Shown in pieces: positions 53,806-63,751 of a stretch of 64,000 nt of DNA (positions are counted from its first letter, which is position 1; each line of letters starts with the position of its first letter). The notes below the pieces were generated by a model, which had not been told where the DNA came from, did no database searches, and saw only the letters and a list, made by a program, of their open reading frames with translations. Position numbers and translations under genes: made by a program. This stretch comes from JAFAGX01 sp035622175 (GTDB lineage Bacteria > Acidobacteriota > Terriglobia > Terriglobales > Acidobacteriaceae), in assembly GCA_035622175.1 (NCBI GenBank), contig DASPVV010000034.1, forward strand, positions 5,904-69,903, in the 5' to 3' direction.

Positions 53806-53997
53806 ATGGAACCGCGTGCTGGAGCCTCCATCAGTAAGGACGACGCAAGTCTGCGCCGTCGCACCAAGAAGAAAGAGCCAGGCAGTCGTGCGCTCATGAT
53901 TCTGATCCTCGTGCTGCTCTTCGTCTTCTTAGTGCACCGCATTCGACAACAACAGCGAGGGATTCCGCATCCGGCTCCCGCCCCGGCTCATCATTAG
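53806..53997 (+). CDS. Small single-pass membrane protein
   Basis: 63 residues from the ATG at 53806; a GTG at 53791 would add five. A basic N-terminus (LRRRTKKKEPGSRA) precedes one hydrophobic helix ALMILILVLLFVFLVHRI and a Pro/His tail. It is 107 bp after the 54-residue gene and may be co-transcribed. Function unknown. Confidence 0.5.
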   Translation: MEPRAGASISKDDASLRRRTKKKEPGSRALMILILVLLFVFLVHRIRQQQRGIPHPAPAPAHH

Positions 53998-54309
53998 CAT
54001 GAACCTCGTTGTGGAGTCCTGATCCCCCAAAAAGTGTGTCGTGGAGACCAGGCTGCGCGCTTGCGTGAGCCGGCTGCTAGCCTTAGTCGATGGTGGGAGC
54101 AGTGCTCGTGCAGGAGGGCTGCCGACGAGGGAGCCGCGCCTCGCGCCACGGATGGGAACCTACACGGCTCCATCTTGCCCGATTCACTCCCCGATCGTTT
54201 GCGAGCGTTCCGTCGAAGCCGGTCACCACTCGGGGTAACGCAAGGTCGATCGAAAGGCATTGGCGCGCGCGGGCACTCGGTACAACTCACGGTGAAGTCG
54301 GATGGCGTA
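53998..54309. other. Intergenic region, nothing recognised
   Basis: About 310 bp between the small membrane protein and the convergent secreted protein gene. Overlapping frames are shadows or random. No terminator seen. Confidence 0.5.
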
Positions 54310-54759
54310 CTATTGTGGGCTAAGAACGACTTCGCGAGCGATGCGTGTGCCGAGAGGATCGCGCAATGCCTCGCGAGTCTTGTAACCCTGCCTTTGTTGT
54401 TCGTCGGAGCCAATGACCTGCTGGGCGAGCTCATCCGCTTTTTGTTCATTGGATTCCAGGGTGGCCAGATCTTTGACCTCGGTGATCAACATCATGTTAA
54501 AGTCGGCCGCATTGTGCGATTCCGTTTCCAGAACCTTGTATCCTAAAGTCAGTCCGCGTGATTTGAACGCTTCTTGCTCTCTCTTCCAATCGGTTGCCAG
54601 CCATTCCTTGTAAGCGCTATCCATGCCGGGCTTAACTCGAACGAACTGAATTTCCCACACCGTTCCGCTGTGGTAGGGACGCGTAACCTGAGCGTACAAC
54701 GACCAACCGAGCAATGCCAATGAGACCGCCAACGCCGTCCCCAATATTTTTGTGTTCAT
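54310..54759 (-). CDS. Secreted or membrane-anchored protein of unknown function
   Basis: 149 residues from the ATG at 54759 (GGGAGGTGG upstream). N-terminal hydrophobic segment ILGTALAVSLALLGWSLYAQ is a signal peptide or anchor. The remaining domain has VWEIQFVRVKPGMDSAYKEW and FNMMLITEVKDLATLES, a pattern of ferredoxin-like antibiotic-monooxygenase (ABM/NIPSNAP) folds. Whether it binds a ligand is not clear. Confidence 0.65.
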   Translation of the reverse strand: MNTKILGTALAVSLALLGWSLYAQVTRPYHSGTVWEIQFVRVKPGMDSAYKEWLATDWKREQEAFKSRGLTLGYKVLETESHNAADFNMMLITEVKDLATLESNEQKADELAQQVIGSDEQQRQGYKTREALRDPLGTRIAREVVLSPQ

Positions 54760-55000
54760 TCCTGACCACCTCCCGCTGAGCAACATACGTGGCGGTGAGT
54801 GTCTTGTCAACGTGGAGACGGCCATCGGTTCTCTTGTACCCGCACTTCTATTGCGAGTCGGCCTGCATACTGTATCGCGAGAATAACCTTGTTCTCGAAT
54901 CTCATTGCAGGTGTCGTTTCTCTGACGAGCGCTCGAACTCTTGGATCGCGGGAAGCTGGAACGGGTCAGAAAATGCTAAGCGCTGGCAATCGGGTGTCGC

Positions 55001-55510
55001 TCAGACCGATCCATAATTCCTTTCGTCGTCGACAACGCCAACCGAACGGTCGCGGGTTTCCCCATGGAGTCGAACCACCAAATACCAAACGATGACGGCA
55101 TTCAGCACGAGTACCGCACCCCTCGGAAGCGTCAGCCGATCGTAGAGCTCATAGATCTCCAAGGGCAGCAGGGAGCCAGTGATCAAGACAGTGATCCACT
55201 CTCCCCATCGCTGCAAAGTCCAGAGACCAAGGCCTTCGGCCAGAAACAGCGCGGCATAGACAAACGCTCCGATTCCGAGCTCATGCAGCCGTCGCGGTGT
55301 GATATGGGTTGTTCGTGCAAGTATCTGCATGACAACGTGATTGCCGGGATTGAGGTGATACTTGCCGACAAGCTCGGCTGCGTAGGCAAAGATGTCTTTG
55401 TTCTGAAGACGGAGTGCGCCAATCCCGGCGGCCACGAGTAGGGTCGCTTTGATGAATTTGAACATCGCGATCGAGCGAAGCAGCAGGCGGTGAGAGTCAG
55501 ATCTGAGCAT
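55001..55510 (-). CDS. DUF2127-family membrane protein
   Basis: 169 residues; an internal ATG at 55465 is a possible alternative start. Four hydrophobic segments with the family pattern AMFKFIKATLLVAAGIGALR, TPRRLHELGIGAFVYAALFL and YELYDRLTLPRGAVLVLNAV match DUF2127. Its function is unknown. The gene stands alone. Confidence 0.8.
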   Translation of the reverse strand: MLRSDSHRLLLRSIAMFKFIKATLLVAAGIGALRLQNKDIFAYAAELVGKYHLNPGNHVVMQILARTTHITPRRLHELGIGAFVYAALFLAEGLGLWTLQRWGEWITVLITGSLLPLEIYELYDRLTLPRGAVLVLNAVIVWYLVVRLHGETRDRSVGVVDDERNYGSV

Positions 55511-55590
55511 GGAATGAGAATCAATTCTTCAATCGCGCACGAGCGTGATGACAGCCGCTCCTTCCCAACCGGTACGCCCCTCGCAGAACG

Positions 55591-56418
55591 CTAGGGCCGC
55601 TCCCCCGTCCGCAGGCGAACTTCAATCCGGTCCAGGACAGGATCGAGGTCAGCCAGGGTGTCGACGACGTAGTGCGCGCCGGCGTCCAGCAACTGTCGAT
55701 AAGCCGTCTGCAAGCGCTCGGCACGTTCCCCTGGCGGCAAGGCACACCACTGTTCTTCCGTCAGTCCAATCGTGTTTCCCGTGCGGGCGACGGCAACGGC
55801 CCAGGTGCCTGCATTGAGCCCCTCTTCAATATCGCTGATCGTATCACCGACCTTGACCACCGCTACCAAAGGAAAAACTTTCATGCGAACCGCGTTCTCA
55901 TAGAGCATCCAAGGAAGCGGGCGTCCGGCTCCCACATCATCCGGGCAGAGGGCACAATCGGGCACATAGCCTTGGCTGGCCGCATGGGCAAGCAGGACTT
56001 CGAGCAGAGGCCGTGTATAACCGGTCGTGCTGCCGATCTTGAGCCCGCGGTCGCGCATGCGTTGCACCGCGCTACTCACGCCTGCGATCACCGTCGAGCA
56101 CTCTACCAGGCACTTCATCTGTTGGGGCAGGAAATCGGCGAACAAAGTCTCCACCGTATCTTCCCCCGGGGACTTCTGATAGCGTCTTTCCCACTCTCGG
56201 GCGATGCGCGGATGCCGGAGCAGGGAGCGGATGTGGTCTTTCTTGAGAACGCCCATGTCCCGGCGAGCTTCGTCTTCGGTAATCTCGATTTCCCGGTCAG
56301 CAAAAATCTTCTGCAGCACGCGCATGGGAGCCAGGCTGCCGTGGTCCACGGTGGTGCCGGCCCAGTCAAGAACCACAGCCTGCAGCCCGGCGCGGTAAGG
56401 TCGGTTCACGCTGTTCAT
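55591..56418 (-). CDS. phnX: Phosphonoacetaldehyde hydrolase
   Basis: 275 residues from the ATG at 56418, overlapping the phnW stop (ATGA). HAD-superfamily motifs: DWAGTTVDHG (nucleophile Asp), the cap Lys in MGVLKKDHIRSLL, GSTTGYTRPLLEVL and VKVGDTISDIEEGLNAGT. It cleaves the C-P bond of phosphonoacetaldehyde to acetaldehyde and phosphate. With PhnW it completes 2-aminoethylphosphonate breakdown. No transport genes for the substrate are nearby. Confidence 0.93.
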   Translation of the reverse strand: MNSVNRPYRAGLQAVVLDWAGTTVDHGSLAPMRVLQKIFADREIEITEDEARRDMGVLKKDHIRSLLRHPRIAREWERRYQKSPGEDTVETLFADFLPQQMKCLVECSTVIAGVSSAVQRMRDRGLKIGSTTGYTRPLLEVLLAHAASQGYVPDCALCPDDVGAGRPLPWMLYENAVRMKVFPLVAVVKVGDTISDIEEGLNAGTWAVAVARTGNTIGLTEEQWCALPPGERAERLQTAYRQLLDAGAHYVVDTLADLDPVLDRIEVRLRTGERP

Positions 56419-57542
56419 GGGTGAGTGACGGCGGGCGACAAATCGACTTGCATCTCGCGGAGCACCCGTCGAATGGCGGCTACAAGCGCTCGTATGTCCT
56501 GAGGAAAGATGTGTCCGATGGTGCCAACACGGAAACAATCGGCGTTGCTTACTTTGCCGGCGTAGATCACAAAGCCCAATTCGCTCAGCCGCCGGTAAAA
56601 GGCGGGGAAGTCAAAACGCTCGTGCGCCGGGAAGCGGAACGATGTGATGACGTAGCTCTGGTGCTGGGGCGCGAGATAAGGTTCAAACCCAAGCTCCGTC
56701 ATGCCGTTTATCAACACCTGCCGATTCGCTGCGTACCGAGCAGCCCGGCCGGCTACCCCGCCTTCCGCTTCCAACTCCTGCAAAGCTTGCTCGAAGGCAA
56801 GCAGGGCATGGGTCGGAGGCGTGAAGCGGAACTGTCCGTCACTTTCCAATCCCTTCCATTGGGCCAGCAGATCGAGGCTCACGCTGCGCGCGCAGCCTTC
56901 CGCCGCCTGCAGTAGATCACGGCGAGCCAGCACGAATGCGAACCCCGGTACTCCCTGAATGCACTTGTTTGCCGAAGACACCAAAACATCGATCTGCTCT
57001 CCGGCGATGTCGATGGGAATACCGCCAAAGCTGCTCATGGCGTCGACCATGAATAAGCGGCCTCCACTGCGCACGATGCGGCCTAGCTCGGCGATAGGGT
57101 TCACAATCCCGGTCGAGGTTTCGCAATGGACGGTTGCGACGTGGCTGATGGCTGGGTCTTCAACCAGTGCCCGACGCACGCGCTCGACGTGAACTGGAGT
57201 GGCCTCTTCGAAGACGATGGTTTTGCACGAGATGCCCAGGACTGTGGCGATCTTTGCCATGCGATGACCGTAGGCTCCATTGATCGCAACCAGTAATTTC
57301 CCGCTGCTTGGAAGCAAAGACGAGAGCACAGATTCGATGGCAAAGGTACCGGATCCTTGCATGAGGATGGCCTCGTAAGAGCCATGGGCTACCTGACCGA
57401 GTTCCAGCAGACGGCGGCGAATGTGGCTTACCAAAGACAGGAACTCTGCATCGCGCGAACCCAGATCGCGCAGCATGGCTTGTTTCACGGTGTCGCTGGT
57501 GGTCAGGGGGCCGGGAGTGAACAGAAGTTTACTCTGGCTCAT
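56415..57542 (-). CDS. phnW: 2-aminoethylphosphonate-pyruvate transaminase
   Basis: 375 residues from the ATG at 57542 (frame open to 57608); GAGGAA lies before it. MSQSKLLFTPGPLTTSDTVK is the typical start, and the PLP lysine is in SSANKCIQGVPG. Class V aminotransferase fold with VDAMSSFGGIPID. It converts AEP and pyruvate to phosphonoacetaldehyde and alanine. First gene of phnW-phnX. Confidence 0.93.
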   Translation of the reverse strand: MSQSKLLFTPGPLTTSDTVKQAMLRDLGSRDAEFLSLVSHIRRRLLELGQVAHGSYEAILMQGSGTFAIESVLSSLLPSSGKLLVAINGAYGHRMAKIATVLGISCKTIVFEEATPVHVERVRRALVEDPAISHVATVHCETSTGIVNPIAELGRIVRSGGRLFMVDAMSSFGGIPIDIAGEQIDVLVSSANKCIQGVPGFAFVLARRDLLQAAEGCARSVSLDLLAQWKGLESDGQFRFTPPTHALLAFEQALQELEAEGGVAGRAARYAANRQVLINGMTELGFEPYLAPQHQSYVITSFRFPAHERFDFPAFYRRLSELGFVIYAGKVSNADCFRVGTIGHIFPQDIRALVAAIRRVLREMQVDLSPAVTHP

Positions 57543-57797
57543 CGATCGGGTTCCTCGGAAGTCGACAGAAAACCAGCCGGCAAGCTTGAGTCTGCAGGAT
57601 GTGCCCAAGAAATCTTACCAAACTTAGGGTAACCGCGGAGAGCAAAACGGCTCAGTGGCCACGACTTTAAGACTTGGCGGCGAAGGTGGGGGCGCTTCGA
57701 CTGGTGCCGCAACCGAGCAAGGTTGCTGTCTTGAGCCGGGTTCGGGGGGATGACGGGCTGCACTCGGAAACGAGCGGCCCGCCGACGAGAACCAAGA

Positions 57798-58676
57798 TCA
57801 GTCTGCGCCTTGTTTGAGAACCTCGTAGAGATAAGCGAAATCCCATTGGCCTTTACCGGCCTTTACGGCCCGTTCGATGAGCAGAAGTTGTGGGTCGGCA
57901 AAGGTGTGATTGACCCGATGTTTCTCGCACCACCCAACAAGTTCCCGAGCCGCTACCGCCCAGGTTTCAAGCGCGGCTTGCGTGTTCCGGTAATCTTTAC
58001 CTTGAATCTTGTCGCAAAGATCGGCGAGCGCGGCCTCAATGGCCGGCATGAATTTCTTGATGACCTGCAGATATCGGTCTACGGGAAGGTTCTCCGCTTC
58101 GTAGACGATATACCCATGAAGAAAGCCCAACATCGCTCCCATGGCAAGGGAAAGACCGGCAATATCGGTTGCCGAAGCTTGGCCGATTTCCTTTCCAACA
58201 AACATTGCATTGTCACCAAAGGCAAGCAGGACTGGCTTCACGCGATTGAAGAGCTCCTCTGGGCCTGAATACAGAACCGTGCCTTCCGGCTTCCCGATAT
58301 CGACCGGATAGTTCATGATCGCTCCGTCGAGGTAGTCAATGCCGCGTGGTCGAGCCCAGGATTCCATCTCTCTAGCCTCATCGGGAGTTCCGCTGCTTAA
58401 TTGCACAAGCACTTTGCCGCGAAGCGCGAACTCAATTGCCGGCTGTCGTAGCAGTTGATTGGTCGACTCGTAGTTGTTGATGTTGACGACGACGATTTCA
58501 GTGTTGCCGACCGCTTCGAGCACGCTGGGAGCGACGCGTAGACCGAGCCGGGACAAAGATTCCGTCTTTGACGAAGTACGATTCCATACGGTGGTATCAA
58601 ATCCTCTCTTATAGAGCGCTGCTGCGAGAGCGGATCCCATCCGCCCCGCCCCGATGACTGTGACCTTGTGATTCAT
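57798..58676 (-). CDS. NAD(P)-dependent oxidoreductase, imine-reductase/beta-hydroxyacid-dehydrogenase type
   Basis: 292 residues from the ATG at 58676 with GGGAGGG upstream. Rossmann motif VIGAGRMGSALAAAL, then NAD(P) selectivity region VWNRTSSKTESL (NRTSS suggests NADPH), then AIMNYPVDIGKPEGTVLYSG, a pattern shared with imine reductases. The catalytic Lys of true beta-hydroxyacid dehydrogenases is absent: the equivalent region reads GQASATDIAGLSLA, which fits IREDs. Substrate unknown. Confidence 0.82.
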   Translation of the reverse strand: MNHKVTVIGAGRMGSALAAALYKRGFDTTVWNRTSSKTESLSRLGLRVAPSVLEAVGNTEIVVVNINNYESTNQLLRQPAIEFALRGKVLVQLSSGTPDEAREMESWARPRGIDYLDGAIMNYPVDIGKPEGTVLYSGPEELFNRVKPVLLAFGDNAMFVGKEIGQASATDIAGLSLAMGAMLGFLHGYIVYEAENLPVDRYLQVIKKFMPAIEAALADLCDKIQGKDYRNTQAALETWAVAARELVGWCEKHRVNHTFADPQLLLIERAVKAGKGQWDFAYLYEVLKQGAD

Positions 58677-58755
58677 AGCACCCTCCCGAAGGAATCTGAT
58701 CGAGCAATGGTGGATTTTACTGAATTCAACTACCAAGCCAAAACGCCTGCTGACA

Positions 58756-58784
58756 TTGACTTGCCACAAGCGGTGACCTATGAT
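58756..58784 (+). promoter_or_regulatory. Leaderless promoter of Ser/Thr kinase gene 2
   Basis: TTGACT (58756-58761), exactly 17 bp, TATGAT (58779-58784). The ATG starts 9 nt later at 58793, so transcription should begin at or within about 3 nt of the start codon. No Shine-Dalgarno is present. Confidence 0.75.
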
Positions 58785-58792
58785 CCCCTCGC

Positions 58793-61480
58793 ATGACGGA
58801 CGCGAACATTCTGGCCGGGGACATAATCTCCCATTACAAAATCATCGGCAAGCTCGGTGGCGGAGGCATGGGAGTGGTGTACGAGGCCGAGGACACAAGC
58901 CTAGGGCGCCATGTGGCGCTGAAGTTTCTCCCCGAAACGCTGGCGCGCGATCCTTATGCGCTCGAACGATTTCAACGGGAGGCCCGGGCTGCTTCTGCGC
59001 TGAATCATCCTAACATCTGCACGATTCACGAAATAGGAGAGGAGAATGGGCGCTACTTCATCGTTATGGAGCATCTCGAGGGCCAGACGCTCAAGCACCG
59101 TATCGAGGTCACGAAGCTGAGGACCGAGGAGCTGTTGGAGCTTGCGATCCAGATTGCCGACGCTCTGGACGCAGCTCACGTGAAGGGCATCATTCATCGC
59201 GACATTAAGCCTGCCAATCTCTTCGTGACTGTTCGCGGGCAAGCCAAAATTCTGGATTTCGGGTTGGCGAAGCTGGCCGCGGATCCGCACCGCATCAGCG
59301 AGGTCGCGGGTGCTGGCGGCGCGCCCACCATGAGTCCCGAGGACCTGCTGACCACTCCAGGCACGGCTCTGGGCACGGTCGCTTACATGTCGCCTGAGCA
59401 AGCCCGCGGAGAAGAATTAGACGCGCGCGCGGACCTGTTCTCCTTTGGTGTCGTGCTCTACGAGATGGCAACCTCCCGTCAGGCATTTTCCGGCGGAACC
59501 TCCGCCGTCATCTTCGATGCCATCCTGCATAAGACGCCAGTCTCGCCGCTGCGCCTGAATCCGGAGCTTCCTGCGGAACTCGATCGCATCATCTGCAAGG
59601 CGCTCGAAAAAGACCGCGATCTTCGCTACCAATCGAGCGCCGAGCTGCGTGGAGACCTGAAGCGTTCCAAACGCGATACCGAATCCGGACGATCGGGAAG
59701 CTCTTGGCCGAGCGTAGCTGATCTGAGTGTGCCGCCCAGGGGAAAGGGCGCGCCGAAGATAGAGACAATGGGGTTTGCGCGGAAAGCTTATATCGGCGTC
59801 GCGGTCGTGCTTGTGGTTCTGGCCGGGTTGGGCGCGTATTACTTGCGAAGCCGATCGGGCGGTCCGGCAAAGATCGTTCAGGTTAGCCACTGGAACAAAC
59901 CCATGAACGGCGCGGTTCTTTCGCGCGACGGCCACACGGTGGCGTTCACCTCACCGGTCGCGGATTTCGACCAGGTTTTTGTGATGCTCGCTTCCGGCGG
60001 AGAGCCGCTCGAGCTCACGAGCGACTCGGTCAACAAGAGTGTGGACAGCTTTTCGTCGGATGGCACCCAAATCAATTATTCTCTCGAGTCCGCGGCCGGA
60101 AGAGAGATTCGCAGTGTGCCGACCCTCGGAGGCGCGTCGACCTCGGTGACAGAAGGATCGGGTCTGACCCCATCTTTCGATGGGAACTCCCTCTATTTCA
60201 TCCGCGCTGGGCTCCGCGAGAACGCCGTCTATCGCAGGTCGAAGGCGGGGCTGGCGGAGGAAATGATCTTTCGGGCTGCCAAGGATGTTACTCCGCTAGC
60301 CGTGCTGCCGTTTCCCGACGGGAAGGACGTGCTCATCAGCACCGGAAATGACATCATTCTTGGTTCCACAAGCCTGACACTCTACCGCGTCAATGTCACC
60401 ACGGGCGCGTCCCAGAGAATCGGCGAAGTGTCCGGAAGCCCGACTGGCCTTGTCTGGGGGGATGAAGGCAAAACCCTGCTTTTCAGCCGGACGGTCAATG
60501 ACGTCACGAACATTTGGCAGTACCGTCTCGCCGACGGCACCTTGCAGCAAGTGACTTTCGGCGCCGGTCCTGATCTATCGCCGATGCCCGCCCCTTCGGT
60601 GAAGGGACTTTATTTTGTCAATGGAAGGCGAGCCGGCGCCCTCACGGTTTACCACACCCAGACGAAGCAGTCCTTCGACTTGGTCGATGAAGAGGCCACT
60701 CAGCCCGCCATCTCCTGGGACGGACACCATGTCATGTACATAACCCTTTCGGGCAACGCCCAGCAGGGAGATCTTTGGGTTTCGGATGTCGACGGAAACA
60801 ACCGTGTGAAACTTGCCTCGGGTACGGAACTGATAACCGTGACATTTTCCTCGGATGCCTCGAAGGTTGTGTTTGCCGATAGGGAGGGAGGCGCGGTGAG
60901 AGTGTATGTCGTCGGAATCGATGGCAGCGGACTGCGCCAGGTACGCTGGTCCGGAATCTTGGGCGGTTATGGGGCGGCCAGTCCTGATCCGAATTCCTTT
61001 TACCTGGGAGGCGAGGAGACCGATTTATCGAAGCTTACCATTTGGAAAGTGGCCGCGGACGGCTCCAGCGTCGAAAAACTGGTGGACAATTGCGGGGCGG
61101 TCTGGGATGCGTCGCCGGATGGAAGTTATCTCGTTTCATCGATGAGTACGGGAAGCCAAACTTTTGGTGTCAGTGAATTCGCACTCCCCGATCGCAAGTG
61201 TACCCCGATCCTGCCGCAGGTGAGCACGCTCGTCGTCCGCTTTTCCTCCGACGGCAAGGCCATCTTGTACTTAACTGCCTCCCACGGCGAGACGACAATC
61301 TATCGCCAGCCCTGGCACGACGGGAAGCTCTCCGGGCCTGCGCAAGTGGCCGTCAAGCTCCCGTTTGCATTCCGCCAGGGCTATTCCGGCAATGCCTATG
61401 ATTTTTCGAAAGACCTTTCCACCGTCATTTATGCGCGTCCGGGGGGCCACGCCGATCTGTACCTACTGAGCCAGAAATAG
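58793..61480 (+). CDS. Eukaryote-like Ser/Thr protein kinase with C-terminal beta-propeller
   Basis: 895 residues. Kinase domain about 16-285: LGGGGMGVVYEAEDTSLG, Lys44, HRDIKPANLF and DFGLAKL, then GTVAYMSPEQARG. A single transmembrane helix (AYIGVAVVLVVLAGLGAYYL) near residue 330 leads to an extracytoplasmic propeller with repeated TolB/WD40-like blades (for example TVAFTSPVADFDQVFVM and GTQINYSLESAAG). Paralogue of the kinase at 25.8 kb with the same architecture. All kinase residues are present, so it should be active. Confidence 0.93.
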   Translation: MTDANILAGDIISHYKIIGKLGGGGMGVVYEAEDTSLGRHVALKFLPETLARDPYALERFQREARAASALNHPNICTIHEIGEENGRYFIVMEHLEGQTLKHRIEVTKLRTEELLELAIQIADALDAAHVKGIIHRDIKPANLFVTVRGQAKILDFGLAKLAADPHRISEVAGAGGAPTMSPEDLLTTPGTALGTVAYMSPEQARGEELDARADLFSFGVVLYEMATSRQAFSGGTSAVIFDAILHKTPVSPLRLNPELPAELDRIICKALEKDRDLRYQSSAELRGDLKRSKRDTESGRSGSSWPSVADLSVPPRGKGAPKIETMGFARKAYIGVAVVLVVLAGLGAYYLRSRSGGPAKIVQVSHWNKPMNGAVLSRDGHTVAFTSPVADFDQVFVMLASGGEPLELTSDSVNKSVDSFSSDGTQINYSLESAAGREIRSVPTLGGASTSVTEGSGLTPSFDGNSLYFIRAGLRENAVYRRSKAGLAEEMIFRAAKDVTPLAVLPFPDGKDVLISTGNDIILGSTSLTLYRVNVTTGASQRIGEVSGSPTGLVWGDEGKTLLFSRTVNDVTNIWQYRLADGTLQQVTFGAGPDLSPMPAPSVKGLYFVNGRRAGALTVYHTQTKQSFDLVDEEATQPAISWDGHHVMYITLSGNAQQGDLWVSDVDGNNRVKLASGTELITVTFSSDASKVVFADREGGAVRVYVVGIDGSGLRQVRWSGILGGYGAASPDPNSFYLGGEETDLSKLTIWKVAADGSSVEKLVDNCGAVWDASPDGSYLVSSMSTGSQTFGVSEFALPDRKCTPILPQVSTLVVRFSSDGKAILYLTASHGETTIYRQPWHDGKLSGPAQVAVKLPFAFRQGYSGNAYDFSKDLSTVIYARPGGHADLYLLSQK

Positions 61481-62035
61481 ATCCGGATCTCGTATGCAAG
61501 GAAGCGGTTCCTCCGCCAAGCAGAAGCTCGCCTGAGCATCTTGACCCAGGAGTTCAAAAGAACCTTGTCTTGAAATGCCGTGATCACGCGCAGGAAATAG
61601 GAATAGCAAAAACAAACCGCTCCGGTGCTATGCGGCAACATGCGGGGCAGTTACTTGTCTCCTAAGACAGCGTACCAAGACCGTTGCTGTAGGCTGAGGG
61701 GGCCCGTTGGTCAATCCGGGAAACGCAAGCAAAAAAGCCGGAGACGAAGAAGCCAACCCACAATCGAGTTGCAGATTACCCAGGAGCTATCGAGTGCAAA
61801 AATGGCCGCCGACCTCACCAACGCTTTGGCCGTATCCGCGGTCAGCAGCGATTGAAACCAAGACGGCCCCAATGGATTGAGGCCCGGCGCGGTGGGTCAG
61901 CCCCAAAAAGTAGAAACCGGCGTGAACAATCGCCGGTTTGCTTGGGAGACCACCGCTGTCCTTTTGAACGGGGGGGATTATAGCCTTCAACCAGGCACGC
62001 AATTGAAAACAGCAGGAACCGTCGGTTTTCCGTCT
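61481..62035. other. Intergenic and decayed region
   Basis: About 550 bp after kinase 2. No gene is recognised; the far end is the unrecognisable tail of the amidohydrolase pseudogene (61787-62035), which contains in-frame material without family features. Confidence 0.4.
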
Positions 62036-62915
62036 GTTTCGCAACATTGCCACGAATTCTTTTCTTTTCTTGAACCCCTTCCGAGCTGTTTCCTTGAGTG
62101 CTGCGGGAACCTCGAAGAGTGGGCTCTGTTGGGATTCGGCAAACTTAACCCACTCCAGGGGAAGGGCCGAATTGTTCGCGTTCTTGCGTTGCTCCTCTGC
62201 CCCTAAGACAAAGTCAGACTCATCGACCGTCAGCGTCGGGTCCAGGTAGACCTGGCTCTCGGCTAGATGCCGGATGAGCTCGGCAAACTTCGCTGAAGCC
62301 AGATCAAACTTTTCCCACAGCAGAGGCTCTCGCTGGCCGAGGGGGAGGAAGTCGATCTGATTGGCCGTCTCGATAGGAAGCATTTCCCGCCCAGTAACGC
62401 GAATATGCTCTACTAAGCTCTTCATGCCAAGGTCGACCGCCTGGTCATCATCATCGAACGTGGAATATGCTCAGCAACAATCAAACCCCGTTGTCGCGCG
62501 GTCTCGATGATTTCCGCGAGTACAGGTTCCGTGACATTGTTATAGACCTTTACAAAGTCCACTCCCTGATCGGCAAGAAAATTGACGGCGCTGCGCGCGC
62601 GTTCCGGGCTGTCAACCATGAAACTTTGATCAGGCCCAAACTGGAGGATTGCCGTCCAGGAGCGGGCCGGAAAAGAAGAGCCGAGGCCCGATAATCTTCC
62701 CCGACTCGATCTGCTCACGCAGGAGCCGCAGCAGCGAGATATTGCCTCCCGGGGATCGAATTGTGGTTACTCCTCGGGCCAAGATACAGGTTGACAGGAG
62801 CCTTAGGAGGGTTCCCCGCGCGAGCGTGCATATCCATCAGACCAGGAATTACCGAATAGCGCCGTAAAGCCCCCCGTCCTTTAGGGCTGGGGATATAAGG
62901 CGCGAAGAAATCCAT
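62036..62915 (-). pseudogene. Amidohydrolase pseudogene with several frameshifts
   Basis: Amidohydrolase pieces follow each other on the minus strand in changing frames: VIPGLMDMHARAGNPP (62.8 kb; the HxH is HAR), GVTTIRSPGGNISLLRLL to LLDGNPPVWA (about 62.78-62.63 kb), FMVDSPERARSAVNFLADQG to VAEHIPRS (about 62.63-62.46 kb), and LGMKSLVEHIRVTGREMLP to KRKEFVAMLRN (about 62.45-62.04 kb). At least three frameshifts and no usable start or end leave no functional protein. The intact parent would be a secreted metal-dependent hydrolase. Confidence 0.85.
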
Positions 62916-62940
62916 TGCCCTAGTTTGTTCGACACAGCAT

Positions 62941-63126
62941 AGCCATCGCGGCGGCGATCAGGCCGTTGCGGTTCTCCACCAGCGCATGGCCGAGATAGGC
63001 CAGATGCGACTCCTCGCCGTAGCTCTTCTTGTAAAGCCTGGCGTCCGGATCGGTGGTCGATTCATGGGTGTCGTTGGAGCGCTTCTGGCCGTGGAATTTC
63101 GCGCCGTCGTCGGAGCCACTCTTCTT
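62941..63126 (-). mobile_element. Transposase relic, middle part (IS5/IS1182-like)
   Basis: On the minus strand SGSDDGAKFHGQKRSNDTHE, STTDPDARLYKKSYGEE, then LAYLGHALVENRNGLIAAAM are characteristic of the central DDE-transposase region of IS5-type elements. Both flanks are unrelated in frame, so only about 60 residues remain. Confidence 0.75.
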
Positions 63127-63383
63127 GCGCACGCGCCGCGGCGACGAAGTCCTTGGCGTCGTAGGCTCCAGGCCTGGGTCGCAGAACTGCCGATGCTTCA
63201 CTATCAGACGCCGGGGCAGTTCCGGCAAAGTGCAGGCTATGCAAATGTGGAAGGCCAACAGCGACTCCCACATTTACACAGCCACGACGGCGGCTACGGA
63301 ATATTCCAAAGCCAAACCTAAACTGAGAATCTCCAGTTATGGCTGGTTGAGAAAAACGGGGCAGGTCAGTTCGCCTATGGAGT

Positions 63384-63646
63384 ATGCGTGGAGACGAGCG
63401 GTTGCAGGGTGGAATCTTCAGCTATGTGACGTTGGAGCAGCGCGTGTTCCTCAGGACCATCCTTTGAGGGAGATCCGGCGGTTGACGGATATGGTTTGGC
63501 GGTCCTTGAGCGCGCAATTCGACGAGATGTACGCGGCCTCGGGCTGTCCTTCGATCGCGCCCGAGTTTGTGCTGCTGGCACTGTTGCTGCAGGCCTTTTA
63601 CCCGCTGCGGTCGGAGCGGCGACTGGTCGAGCAGCTGGAAATCTGA
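63384..63646 (+). mobile_element. Transposase relic, N-terminal part (IS5/IS1182-like)
   Basis: On the plus strand MRGDERLQGGIFSYVTLEQR starts at 63384, then an extra base or two (GTGTTCCTCAGG where GTGCCTCAGG is expected) shifts to PQDHPLREIRRLTDMVWRSL and ends RSERRLVEQLEI with a premature stop. This is the N-terminus of the same type of transposase but on the opposite strand to the fragment at 62.9-63.1 kb. No inverted terminal repeats or target duplication were seen. Confidence 0.75.
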
Positions 63647-63751
63647 CACTCGTACCTGCTCTCTTGCTCTGCCGTTATCCGATAGAGATTCCGAATTTTC
63701 GCAGTTAACCCAGCTTCATGCGAAAGGGACTTTGACGTCATCGGAGAACGT

